A stretch of 34,742 nt of DNA from Alphaproteobacteria bacterium (GTDB lineage Bacteria; Pseudomonadota; Alphaproteobacteria; RF32; CAG-239): assembly GCA_020025875.1 (NCBI GenBank), contig JAHHRI010000011.1, positions 1-34,742 on the forward strand, in the 5' to 3' direction. The position numbers and the translations under genes were made by a program. Positions 8,190 to 16,870 of the stretch are shown here, piece by piece. Within the stretch, counting starts at the first letter, position 1, and each line of letters starts with the position of its first letter. The notes beneath the pieces were generated by a model that saw only the letters and a program-made list of their open reading frames with translations, was not told the origin of the DNA and searched no databases.

Positions 8190-10651
8190 AGTTAGTTATC
8201 GTAGAATCTCCGGCCAAAGCCAAAACCATCAACAAATACCTCGGTTCCGACTACAAAGTGCTTGCCAGTTTCGGGCATATCCGCGACCTGCCCAGCAAAG
8301 ACGGTTCCGTACAGCCCGATCAAGATTTTGCCATGACTTGGGAGCTTTCCGCCGGCGGCAAAAAACGCTTAAACGACATCATCTCCGCCGTCAAAGAAGC
8401 CGATACCATCATTCTTGCCTCCGACCCTGACAGAGAAGGAGAAGCCATAGCTTGGCATATTTTGGAAGAGCTGAAAAACCGCGGAAAAATTAAAGACAAA
8501 AAAATAGAACGTGTCGTCTTTCACGAAATTACCAAATCTGCCGTCACCGAAGCCATTAAAAACCCGCGACAGATTGATGACAATTTGGTTTCCGCCTATA
8601 TGGCGCGGCGGGCACTCGATTATCTGGTGGGCTTTAATCTGTCTCCGGTGTTGTGGCGCAAACTGCCGGGGTCAAAATCTGCCGGTCGGGTGCAATCGGT
8701 AGCGCTCCGACTGATCTGCGAGCGGGAAACAGAAATTGAAAACTTCAAACCTGAAGAATATTGGACGATTGATGCCGAGCTGTTTACCGCCAAGCAGGCA
8801 CTGATCAAATCCCGACTGATTGTGCTTGACGGCAAAAAACTCGAAAAATTTGATATTAACACGGAAGAAAAGGCGCTGGCCGCCAAATCCAAAATTGAAG
8901 CTCAGGATTTTGCGGTTGCCAATGTGGAGCGCAAAAAAGCCAACCGCTATCCGGCAGCACCGTTTACAACCTCTACCTTACAACAGGAAGCCGCCCGCAA
9001 ACTGCGTTTTTCTGCCAAAAAAACAATGCAGATTGCCCAAAAGCTCTACGAAGACGGTTTAATCACTTATATGCGTACCGATGCCGTCAATCTCTCAAAA
9101 GAAGCGATTGATGCCTGCCGTGAGGTTATCGTTAAATATTTTGGCGAAGCTTATCTGCCGAAAGCCCCGAAAGAATACAAAACAAAATCTAAAAACGCAC
9201 AAGAAGCGCACGAGGCGATCAGACCATCAGATGTCAACAACACTCCCAAAAAGATGGAAGCCAAACTGGACAGCGATGCTCACCGCCTGTACGAATTGAT
9301 CTGGAAACGGACAATTGCCTGCCAGATGAATCCGGCCGTACTGGACAAAGTCAGTATCGATTCCACTTCCGCCGACGGGCAGATCACATTGCGCGCCAAC
9401 GGGCAAGTGATTGCATTTGACGGCTTCCTGAAACTTTATCAGGAAAGTTTTGACGACGAGGACGATAATGACGAAACCCGCATTCTGCCAAACGTTGAAC
9501 TCGGAGAAAAAGAAACCAAGGGCGAAATTTCTGCCGATCAGCACTTTACCGCGCCGCCGCCGCGCTTTACCGAAGCAAGCTTGGTCAAAAAGCTGGAGGA
9601 ACTGAGTATCGGACGGCCGTCCACTTATGCAACCATCATTGCCGTTTTGCAAGAACGCAAATATGTTAAGGTGGAGAAACTGCGCTTTATTCCCGAAGAA
9701 CGCGGCAGAATCGTAACCGCTTTTCTGGAAAACTTTTTCCATAAATATGTCGAATATGATTTTACCGCTCAGATGGAGGAATTTCTCGACGATATCTCTG
9801 CCGGAGAAATGGAATGGCGCAAATTACTTTCCGGTTTTTGGGCAAAATTCATTAAAAACATAGATGCCGTCACCCCGCTGCAGATGAGCGAAGTGATTGA
9901 CAAAATAGATGAGGTGTTGGCAAAACATTTGTTCCCCGAACGAGAAGACGGCAGCGATCCGCGCAGTTGTCCCGAATGCCAAAACGGCAGACTGGGGATA
10001 AAATTCGGCAAATTCGGAGCGTTTATCGGCTGCTCCAACTACCCTGAATGCAAATATACCCAGCAGCTGATCGATACCTCTGCCGAAGAAGAAGCGGCAG
10101 CCGCCTCAGCCGCAACCCGCGCCCCCAACCCCGAAGATCGCGTTTTGGGAGAAACGGACGGACAGAAAATCTACCTCAAAAAGGGACCTTACGGCTATTA
10201 TGTTCAGCTGGGCGAAGACAACCCGAAAAGCAAGCTCAAACCCAAACGCTGTTCGCTGCCGAAAGGAACGACACCGGAAGACATAACGCCGGAACAAGCG
10301 CAGATTTTGCTTTCCCTGCCCCGACAACTCGGCAACGGCATTGAAGTTAACATAGGCAAGTTCGGCACTTATCTAAAGCAAGGCAACAAGTCAAAATCGC
10401 TTTACGGAAACGATACCATCTTTTCCATCACTTTGGAACGGGCGGAAGAATTGCTTAAAGGCGCAACAGAAAAAACGCCGGCAAAAGTCATCGGCACCCA
10501 TCCGCAAAGCAAACTGGAAATTACGCTCAACAGCGGGCGTTACGGTCCTTATTTGAAATGCGGAAAAAACAATTATGCCCTGCCCAAAGAATTTAAGGAC
10601 AAGGAACTGACGCTCGAAGATGCCGTCAAAATCATTGCCGCCAAAAAATAA
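8186..10651 (+). CDS. topA: DNA topoisomerase I (type IA)
   Basis: 821 residues; relaxes negative supercoils. The TOPRIM domain starts at residue 1 (Glu7 in VIVESPAKAKT) with the acidic triad SDPDREGE at 79-86. The catalytic Tyr295 lies in LITYMRTD. After the core comes one zinc finger (Cys595, 598, 616, 622), then three glycine- and aromatic-rich C-terminal repeats with G-[PKR]-[YF]-G-x-Y (about 680, 755, 795) of the topoisomerase C-terminal repeat type. Only one classical four-Cys finger is kept, as is usual in alphaproteobacteria. It overlaps dprA by 4 nt. Confidence 0.98.
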   Translation: MKLVIVESPAKAKTINKYLGSDYKVLASFGHIRDLPSKDGSVQPDQDFAMTWELSAGGKKRLNDIISAVKEADTIILASDPDREGEAIAWHILEELKNRGKIKDKKIERVVFHEITKSAVTEAIKNPRQIDDNLVSAYMARRALDYLVGFNLSPVLWRKLPGSKSAGRVQSVALRLICERETEIENFKPEEYWTIDAELFTAKQALIKSRLIVLDGKKLEKFDINTEEKALAAKSKIEAQDFAVANVERKKANRYPAAPFTTSTLQQEAARKLRFSAKKTMQIAQKLYEDGLITYMRTDAVNLSKEAIDACREVIVKYFGEAYLPKAPKEYKTKSKNAQEAHEAIRPSDVNNTPKKMEAKLDSDAHRLYELIWKRTIACQMNPAVLDKVSIDSTSADGQITLRANGQVIAFDGFLKLYQESFDDEDDNDETRILPNVELGEKETKGEISADQHFTAPPPRFTEASLVKKLEELSIGRPSTYATIIAVLQERKYVKVEKLRFIPEERGRIVTAFLENFFHKYVEYDFTAQMEEFLDDISAGEMEWRKLLSGFWAKFIKNIDAVTPLQMSEVIDKIDEVLAKHLFPEREDGSDPRSCPECQNGRLGIKFGKFGAFIGCSNYPECKYTQQLIDTSAEEEAAAASAATRAPNPEDRVLGETDGQKIYLKKGPYGYYVQLGEDNPKSKLKPKRCSLPKGTTPEDITPEQAQILLSLPRQLGNGIEVNIGKFGTYLKQGNKSKSLYGNDTIFSITLERAEELLKGATEKTPAKVIGTHPQSKLEITLNSGRYGPYLKCGKNNYALPKEFKDKELTLEDAVKIIAAKK

Positions 10652-10657
10652 CACAGG

Positions 10658-10714
10658 CAGCAGCAACCGGCAAAATCGTCACTGTTGTAAGACAAGGCCG
10701 TTGCTGCTGTTTTG
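10658..10714 (+). terminator. Possible terminator of topA
   Basis: A 10-bp perfect stem (CAGCAGCAAC at 10658-10667 with GTTGCTGCTG at 10700-10709) is followed by TTTTT-G starting within the stem end. The 32-nt loop is long and the T-run short, so efficiency is doubtful. It begins 7 nt past the topA stop. Confidence 0.5.
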
Positions 10715-10832
10715 AGCCACCTTTTCATGGCGGAGAAAAGTTTTTTACGTCTGGCGCAAGTTCATGCCGCCATGGTCGGAATGCTGAGCGGCTTGCGCAA
10801 GAAAACTCGCGCACAACCGAACTTTGTTGCTT

Positions 10833-12296
10833 TTACGAAAGGGCAAGACGGCCGATTGCTTTGGCGGCTTCTTCCATATCGTTCATCGGAATAATCTCAT
10901 TGCCGATTTTCTGACCGTTTTCGTGTCCTTTACCGGCAATCACCAACATATCATCTTTTTCCAGATGAGAAACGGCATAGTTAATCGCCTCCGTTCGGTC
11001 GCCGATCTCCGTTGCTTCGGGGCATTCGCATAAAATCTGTCGGCGAATTTCTGCGGCATTTTCCGTGCGCGGATTGTCATCGGTCACCACTATTTTGTCT
11101 GCCAGTTCTCGGGCTATTTTGCCCATCATCGGACGTTTGAGCTTGTCCCGATCTCCGCCGCAGCCGAAAATCACCCACAATTTTCCCAAAGTATGATGAC
11201 GCATGGTTTTCAAAACGTTTGAAAGCGCATCCGGCGTATGGGCATAGTCGACATAAACGCCTGCTCCGTTTGCCGATCTGCCCACCAGATCAAGCCTGCC
11301 CGGCGCACCTTTCAAATGCGGCAAATATTCGATAATCTTTCCGGAAAAACCATGCATGGCCATAACCATACCGACGGCACAAAGAACATTCATGGCTTGA
11401 AATTCTCCGATCAGCGGCAATTCCAGTTGATACCGCCGCCCTTCAATTTCCGTTTCCAATATCTGCCCCGTGGCATGAGGCCGCCGTGACAATATTTTCA
11501 GATCTTGCCCGTTAGAACCGTAAGACAACACTTTGATACCTCGGCGACGACAAATTTCCGCCAGTTGCCCAAATTCGGGAATATCGGCGTTCAAAACGGC
11601 GGTTCCGTCAGCTTCCATCACTCTGGAAAAGAGCTGTTCTTTTGCTTGCAGATAGTTTTGCATATTTTGGTGATAATCCAAATGATCTTGGGTCAAGTTG
11701 GTAAAACCGGCAGTTTTAATTTTTAAGCCGTCCAAACGATACTGTTCTATACCGATGCTTGATGCTTCAAGCGAAACATAGTCTACCCCTTTTACCGCCA
11801 GATCACGCAGAATGCGGTGCAAAGTCACGCTATCGGGGGTGGTAAGCGTTTCCGTGTTTTCCGCCACGTCAGAAACCACGCCGACGGTGCCGATGCTGGC
11901 GGCAGAGTAGCCAAGGCATTTCATCAGCTGACGGGAAAAGTCGGCAATGGATGTTTTGCCGTTGGTGCCGGTTACTGCAGAAAGATATGGGGAAATCGGT
12001 TTATAAAAGTTGGCTGCCGCGCAAGCAATATTTTGCCGCATATTGCCGGCTGCTTTAACAAACAAAACGCCGTCTGCGGTCGGAGGTGTATAATCTCCGT
12101 CATAAAGCACCGCCGCGGCTTTTTTCTCCACGGCATCGGGAATAAATTTTCTGCCGTCGGAATCTTTTCCGTGCAAGGCAATAAAAAGTGCTCCCGAGGT
12201 TATTTTGCGCGAATCCAACTCCACCGAAGAAATTTCTCTATCACCGACAAGTTTTTCCGCCAGCGGAACACCCGCCAATATCTGACTAAGTAACAT
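10833..12296 (-). CDS. murE: UDP-MurNAc-L-Ala-D-Glu:meso-diaminopimelate ligase
   Basis: 487 residues. Cytoplasmic Mur ligase adding the third stem-peptide residue in peptidoglycan synthesis. The ATP loop TGTNGKTS is at 109-116, the lysine equivalent to the carbamylated one is Lys219 (Q-A-K-E-Q-L-F), and the specificity motif DNPR is at 407-410, which predicts meso-diaminopimelate rather than lysine. The domain order (N-terminal UDP-binding, central ATPase, C-terminal Rossmann-like) is complete. It is monocistronic here, with topA convergent and a lipoprotein gene on the far side, whereas most proteobacteria hold murE in the dcw cluster beside murF, mraY and ftsI. A TATAAT lies 33 nt upstream. 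Confidence 0.98.
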   Translation of the reverse strand: MLLSQILAGVPLAEKLVGDREISSVELDSRKITSGALFIALHGKDSDGRKFIPDAVEKKAAAVLYDGDYTPPTADGVLFVKAAGNMRQNIACAAANFYKPISPYLSAVTGTNGKTSIADFSRQLMKCLGYSAASIGTVGVVSDVAENTETLTTPDSVTLHRILRDLAVKGVDYVSLEASSIGIEQYRLDGLKIKTAGFTNLTQDHLDYHQNMQNYLQAKEQLFSRVMEADGTAVLNADIPEFGQLAEICRRRGIKVLSYGSNGQDLKILSRRPHATGQILETEIEGRRYQLELPLIGEFQAMNVLCAVGMVMAMHGFSGKIIEYLPHLKGAPGRLDLVGRSANGAGVYVDYAHTPDALSNVLKTMRHHTLGKLWVIFGCGGDRDKLKRPMMGKIARELADKIVVTDDNPRTENAAEIRRQILCECPEATEIGDRTEAINYAVSHLEKDDMLVIAGKGHENGQKIGNEIIPMNDMEEAAKAIGRLALS

Positions 12297-12328
12297 AACA
12301 AACCTCGCTTTTGATAAACATTGCCGTG

Positions 12329-12334
12329 ATTATA
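12329..12334 (-). promoter_or_regulatory. Likely -10 element of murE
   Basis: Perfect TATAAT on the minus strand, 32 nt upstream of the murE ATG, in the same CGCC-TATAAT context as before clpP. The -35 region is AT-rich without a good hexamer. Confidence 0.5.
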
Positions 12335-12483
12335 GGCGCAAAAGTTTAGTTTTTTATTAACCCGATCCCCTTGTTTTTCAATCTGACCATATTATGGGAA
12401 TTATTTTCAGCGTTGTCTAACCGGCAGCTGATGGTGCTCGGCGGTACCGTCATACATTTTTTGCCGTTCTTTACGCTTGCTTG

Positions 12484-12864
12484 CTAATCTGACTCATCGG
12501 TCAATATTTTCCCCGCGCAGTCATCACCGTTAAAATTGTAGCCGGTAACCACACTGTTGTCGACGGTAAAAGAAATTTTACAATATTCTATATTTTCCCG
12601 ATCAGGATCGGGGCCGGAGAAAGTCTGTTCCGAAATGGCGGGATAATATATTTGCTGCGTATAAATATCTCGATCGCCTTCCCCGTTATCTTCAACATAG
12701 GTCAGCACTCTAGTATCGGCGTCTACCGTAAAAGTGCTGTCCGGCATACCCCAATTATCCACCAAATGTTCTTCCGACACACCCACCCAACTTTTTAACT
12801 GCTCGTTGTAGGTCGCGGTTGAAGAACAGGCCGTCAAAATAAAGGCACACAATAAGATCAACAT
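12484..12864 (-). CDS. Small predicted lipoprotein
   Basis: 126 residues. A very short signal peptide ends in the lipobox L10-T-A-C13, so Cys13 should be lipidated and the protein tethered to a membrane. The mature region has W-x-G-x-S-E-x-H-L-x-x-x-W-G-M-P-D at about 26-43, the pattern of short lipoproteins that share the SmpA/BamE-like alpha-beta start (helix followed by W-G-x-P). Two Cys near the end (in EYCKI and DDCAG) could form a disulphide. The start at 12864 has a GGGAG ribosome site at good distance. It is 60 nt downstream of hflX with no clear terminator between them. Role unknown. Confidence 0.85.
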   Translation of the reverse strand: MLILLCAFILTACSSTATYNEQLKSWVGVSEEHLVDNWGMPDSTFTVDADTRVLTYVEDNGEGDRDIYTQQIYYPAISEQTFSGPDPDRENIEYCKISFTVDNSVVTGYNFNGDDCAGKILTDESD

Positions 12865-12924
12865 ATTCTTTCTCCCTTATCAAATCAAATTTTCCGCTTT
12901 AATATGGGAGCAAAAAAGGTTTTT

Positions 12925-14205
12925 TCAATCGGTGATGTTTTTTAATCGGGCAGACAGTCGGTTTTGTGCGGCGCTGTCCAGACGCACCGATATTTTGAGC
13001 ATTTCTTCATTGGGGCGGCAAGAAAGAACTTCTCCGTTTTGATGCAGCCAAGAAATGGTTTTGCCGTCGGCAGATGGAATATTGAGGTTAACAACAGCGC
13101 TGTCGGCGGCCAAAATCTCGTCTATTTTCCGCAACAGTTCTTCACAGCCCTCTCCCGTCAGCGCCGATACTTTCAGCGCATTGGCCGAAGGGGCGCAAAA
13201 GGAAGGAGAAAGATCGATTTTGTTATAAACTTCCAGATAATTTGTCTGATATTCGACCCTATCCAACCCCAAACCGGACAACACCGTCAATACGTCTCGC
13301 CGTTGCTGTCGGCAACCGGAGTTGGCAGCGTCCAGCACCTGAACGACAATGTCGGCCTCTGCCACTTCTTCCAGCGTGGCGCGAAAGGCCATGACCAATT
13401 CGTGCGGCAGGTCAGAAATAAAACCGACGGTATCAGACAAGATAACCTCGCGTCCCGAGGGCAAGGTCAGCCGCCGCATAGTGGTATCTAAAGTAGCAAA
13501 CAGCAAGTTTTCCGCAAACACGCCGGCTTTTGTCAGGCGGTTAAACAGCGTGGACTTGCCGGTGTTGGTATAGCCGACCAGAGCCACAACCGGATAGGGA
13601 ACACGCTTGCGTGCCGCTCGCTGCAACCCGCGAGTTTGTCTTATTTTTTCCAGCGACTTTTTAATTTTATTGATTTTCTCATCAATAATGCGGCGGTCAA
13701 GTTCAATTTGTGTTTCTCCGGGGCCGCCAAGAAACCCTGCTCCCCCGCGCTGACGCTCCAGATGGGTCCAACTGCGTACCAAACGGCTGCGCTGATAGGT
13801 CAAATGCGCCAGCTCCACTTGCAGCGAACCTTCTTTTGTTTGTGCCCGCTCACCGAAAATTTCCAAAATTAATGCCGTGCGGTCAATCACTTTCAAATTA
13901 AGTGCTTTTTCCAAATTGCGCTGCTGAATGGGAGAAAGAGAGGCATCGACAATCAGCAGCTGCACCTTGTAAAGCGCGCATACCTCGCGAAACCGGTCAA
14001 TAACCCCTCTGCCGAAATAAGCATCGGGTCTGAGCTGCCGCAATCGGACAATTTCGGAAAAAGCCACCTCCAAGTTGATTGCCTCTGCCAGACGAACCGT
14101 TTCTTCCAGCCGTTCTTCCGGATGAAGAGAGATTTTTTCGTTTGGCGTTTCGGGATAAACGATAGCGGCTTTAACGACCGGAATTTCAAATATATTTTCC
14201 GCCAA
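12925..14205 (-). CDS. hflX: Ribosome-associated GTPase HflX
   Basis: 426 residues. The N-terminal HflX domain (about 1-200) contains the glycine-rich linker (GGAGFLGGPGETQIE) and the coiled helical arm. The G domain has G1 GYTNTGKS at 211-218, G3 DTVGF at 258-262 and G4 NKID at 328-331. The C-terminal domain (about 365-426) is short but present. HflX splits stalled or heat-damaged 70S ribosomes. It starts 3 nt after hfq, the conserved hfq-hflX pair. Confidence 0.98.
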   Translation of the reverse strand: MAENIFEIPVVKAAIVYPETPNEKISLHPEERLEETVRLAEAINLEVAFSEIVRLRQLRPDAYFGRGVIDRFREVCALYKVQLLIVDASLSPIQQRNLEKALNLKVIDRTALILEIFGERAQTKEGSLQVELAHLTYQRSRLVRSWTHLERQRGGAGFLGGPGETQIELDRRIIDEKINKIKKSLEKIRQTRGLQRAARKRVPYPVVALVGYTNTGKSTLFNRLTKAGVFAENLLFATLDTTMRRLTLPSGREVILSDTVGFISDLPHELVMAFRATLEEVAEADIVVQVLDAANSGCRQQRRDVLTVLSGLGLDRVEYQTNYLEVYNKIDLSPSFCAPSANALKVSALTGEGCEELLRKIDEILAADSAVVNLNIPSADGKTISWLHQNGEVLSCRPNEEMLKISVRLDSAAQNRLSARLKNITD

Positions 14206-14208
14206 GTT

Positions 14209-14445
14209 TTACTCTTTGTCGGTTTGGGAGGCAATGTCGACGGCAATCCCCGGCATAATGGTCGAAACGGCATGTTTATAAATCAGCTGCGTGTGCCCGT
14301 CACGACGCAACAAGATGGAGGCATCGTCAAACCAGGTAATCACCCCTTGCAGCTTCACGCCGTTAATGAGAAAAACCGTTACCGCAATCTCGTTTTTCCG
14401 AATATCGCCTAAAAAATCTTCCTGAACTTTCTGTGACATTGTCAT
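14209..14445 (-). CDS. hfq: RNA chaperone Hfq
   Basis: 78 residues, a typical short alphaproteobacterial Hfq. Sm1 (V-F-L-I-N-G-V-K-L-Q-G, with D40/D41 after it) and Sm2 (Y-K-H-A-V-S-T-I) are intact; the Y-K-H residues line the proximal RNA-binding face. The C-terminal tail is short and acidic. Two starts are possible: the ATG at 14445 lies close to the AAGGA site, and the one two codons later (14439) has a more usual 10-nt spacing, so the true protein may be 76 residues. Hfq pairs small RNAs with mRNAs; a candidate small RNA lies at about 31.0 kb. An 83-nt gap separates it from trkA. Confidence 0.98.
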   Translation of the reverse strand: MTMSQKVQEDFLGDIRKNEIAVTVFLINGVKLQGVITWFDDASILLRRDGHTQLIYKHAVSTIMPGIAVDIASQTDKE

Positions 14446-14472
14446 ATATTCCTTTTGATTATTGTTTATCTG

Positions 14473-14478
14473 ATTGTA
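14473..14478 (-). promoter_or_regulatory. Possible -10 element of hfq-hflX
   Basis: TACAAT (5/6) on the minus strand, 28 nt upstream of the first hfq ATG, in the trkA-hfq gap. The -35 region at 17 nt (TTACTA) is weak. It would allow hfq-hflX to be transcribed apart from trkA. Confidence 0.35.
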
Positions 14479-14528
14479 ACCCTATTTTGTAAAAATAGTA
14501 AAGAGTTGTTATGAAACAAGGGGGATAA

Positions 14529-15887
14529 TTATGCAAAGATTTTTTCCGCCCGTCGGATGGAAGACGGCGCGACAAAAAAGATCAGCACATCACCGGCTGC
14601 CACCCGTTCGTTCAAAGATGGCGAAAAAATGGTTTCTCCTTTGCGTATTAAAGCGCAGATGCGACTTTCTTTAGGTAAGCCCATTTGTGCCAAAGCCGAG
14701 CCGATTAAAGGAGAGTTGCCGTCAATGGCAATTTCCCACACTTCTCCCGACAGCCCAAGCGTGCAGGCGTTGTTCAGACGCACCTTGCGCAGTTCCTTTA
14801 ATATGGCAGAAATGGTTATGGTGGTGCGATCAATCAGGATATTTTCCCCCACATTAATCATTTGAGTATTGGCAGAACGTGAGTTCACCAAGGCAAATGT
14901 GTTTTCCACACCGTTTTTACGCGCAATCATTGCCGCAATAATATTGTCTTTGTCCTCGCCGGTCACGGCAATGGCGGCGTCAACATCGTCAATGCCGGCT
15001 TCCGCAAGCACCATGTCGCTCATCACGGAACCGTTAAACACCGCCGTATTGTTCAGATGTTCTGCCAGTCGGGCTGCGCTTTGCGGATCTTCGTCAATAA
15101 CTCGACATCCGACAACTCCGTCGTCATCTTCCAAAGATTCCGCCAAATATTCGGCAATTTGGTTGCCGCCGAAAATGAGCACGCGTTCGTTGTCTTTACG
15201 TTCCAGCCCAAAACTGTGAATAACGTCTTCAATCTCATCTGCCGACGCCAAAAGGTTAATTTCGTCTCCGGCATGAAAAGAATCGTTGCTGGTGGGAATA
15301 AAACCGCGCCCGTTACGAATGATGTTGACCACCGCAATATGCAAATCGGGATCTGCCCGTTCCAGATGATCAAGCGGAATTTGCAACAACGGCGACTTTT
15401 TGGGACAACGGAAAGAAAGAAGCATCAGCTTTTTGCCGGCAAAAGGATAAATGCCGGAAATACCCGGAAATTGAAGCACTCGCCTAATGGCGCCGGCAAT
15501 TTCATATTCAGGAGAAACCGCCAGATCTACCGGAAGATCATGATCGCCGAACAAACCGCCCCACACTGCTTTATGATAAACACGGGCACTGATACGCGCC
15601 ACTTTGCGGGGTATGTTAAATAACGAATATGCCGCCTGACAAGCCATCATATTAACCTCATCGCTTTCAGTGGCGGCAATCAGCAAATCGCTCTTTGCCG
15701 CTTCCGCCTTTTGCAGCACGTCAGGATGGGCAAGCGACCCCAAAATGGGCATGACGTCCCATTCGCGGGAGATTTCATTTAGCTTTCTTTCGTCTTCGTC
15801 AACCACCGCCACGTCATTGTTGCCGCGGCTTAAGTATGCAACAATGCTTTTGCCGACGCTGCCGGCACCACCGACTATTATCTTCAT
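14529..15887 (-). CDS. trkA: Trk system potassium uptake regulatory protein TrkA
   Basis: 452 residues, the two-module TrkA. Each half has a Rossmann NAD(H)-binding RCK-N domain (first G-G-A-G-S-V-G at 6-12 with Asp30 for the ribose; second starting near residue 233 with IFGGNQIA) followed by an RCK-C domain. The protein gates the TrkH/TrkG potassium channel from the cytoplasmic face; no trkH is in this window. Its ATG overlaps the end of dusB by 4 nt, so the two are translationally coupled. In many alphaproteobacteria trkA lies after ntrX; here ntr genes are missing (see findings). Confidence 0.97.
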   Translation of the reverse strand: MKIIVGGAGSVGKSIVAYLSRGNNDVAVVDEDERKLNEISREWDVMPILGSLAHPDVLQKAEAAKSDLLIAATESDEVNMMACQAAYSLFNIPRKVARISARVYHKAVWGGLFGDHDLPVDLAVSPEYEIAGAIRRVLQFPGISGIYPFAGKKLMLLSFRCPKKSPLLQIPLDHLERADPDLHIAVVNIIRNGRGFIPTSNDSFHAGDEINLLASADEIEDVIHSFGLERKDNERVLIFGGNQIAEYLAESLEDDDGVVGCRVIDEDPQSAARLAEHLNNTAVFNGSVMSDMVLAEAGIDDVDAAIAVTGEDKDNIIAAMIARKNGVENTFALVNSRSANTQMINVGENILIDRTTITISAILKELRKVRLNNACTLGLSGEVWEIAIDGNSPLIGSALAQMGLPKESRICALIRKGETIFSPSLNERVAAGDVLIFFVAPSSIRRAEKIFA

Positions 15888-16867
15888 ATTTTTTCCTCCG
15901 TTGCGCCAAATTTCAACCCGTCAAAATAAGCTTCCGCGGCGGCAAGCGCTTCCGCCATACCGTCGATTTTTGTGTATTGTTCCCGAAACCTTTTGGCATC
16001 ATGCAGCCCTTTGCAATACCAACAGACATATTTCCGTGACAACTGCAATGCCGTCCGTTCTCCGTAATAATCGCACAAACTGCGGACATGGCGAAGCAAG
16101 ACTTCTTTAACAACGTCTGTCGACCGTGCTTCCGGTTTTTTTCCGGTTTTCAAAAAGCAATCGATATCGGCAATCAGCCACGGAGCTCCCAGAGCCGCGC
16201 GACCAATCATCAACCCGTCGGCGCCCGTATGGCGCAATATTGCGGCGGCAGAATCCGCATCGCAAACATCTCCGTTGGCAACCACCGGAATTTTGACCGC
16301 CTGTTTTACCGCCGCAATAATGTCCCAATCGGCCTTGCCCGCATAAAAATCGCTGCGCGTTCTGCCGTGAACCGTCACATAGGCGGCTCCGCTTTCCTCG
16401 CACATACGGGCAATCTCAACCGCATTGATATGCTCGTGATCCCACCCTTTGCGAAATTTGACGCTGACTTTTAAAGCAGAGGCTGCCACCGTTGCTTCTA
16501 TGATTTTTGCCGCCAGCAACGGGGTTTGCATCAATGACGAACCGGCATTGTTATTAACAATTTTTCGTACCGGACAGCCCATATTGATATCTAAACTATG
16601 CGCACCGAGATCGGCTGCCGTTTTGGCAGCTTCGGCAAACAAAGCCGGATCGCTGCCAACCAGTTGAACAACCACGGGATAAGCTTCGTCCCGCACATCG
16701 GCAATGCGGCAGGTTTTGGTATTTTTGCGTTCCAACGCATTAACGGCCACCATTTCCGAAACGATATTGCCGCCGCCGAAAGACGCCGCCAACCGTCGAA
16801 ACGGCCGGTCTGTGATACCGGCCATCGGCGCCAAAAAAACCTGACTGTTAAAATCGAGTATCTTCAT
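15884..16867 (-). CDS. dusB: tRNA-dihydrouridine synthase, DusB/NifR3 family
   Basis: 327 residues. FMN-dependent TIM-barrel enzyme that reduces uridine in the tRNA D-loop. PMAGITD is at 14-20, the catalytic Cys98 is in N-M-G-C-P, and the phosphate-binding GADGLMIGRAAL is near residue 215. The alphaproteobacterial orthologue is NifR3, historically the first gene of the nifR3-ntrB-ntrC operon. The gene starts 3 nt after the stop of the giant coiled-coil gene and overlaps trkA by 4 nt, so all three appear to be one transcript. Confidence 0.96.
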   Translation of the reverse strand: MKILDFNSQVFLAPMAGITDRPFRRLAASFGGGNIVSEMVAVNALERKNTKTCRIADVRDEAYPVVVQLVGSDPALFAEAAKTAADLGAHSLDINMGCPVRKIVNNNAGSSLMQTPLLAAKIIEATVAASALKVSVKFRKGWDHEHINAVEIARMCEESGAAYVTVHGRTRSDFYAGKADWDIIAAVKQAVKIPVVANGDVCDADSAAAILRHTGADGLMIGRAALGAPWLIADIDCFLKTGKKPEARSTDVVKEVLLRHVRSLCDYYGERTALQLSRKYVCWYCKGLHDAKRFREQYTKIDGMAEALAAAEAYFDGLKFGATEEKI

Positions 16868-16870
16868 TGT

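Noticed and set aside
10712..10894. A 60-codon plus-strand frame between topA and murE
   Set aside because: It overlaps the murE 3' end, has no ribosome site and sits over the possible topA terminator.
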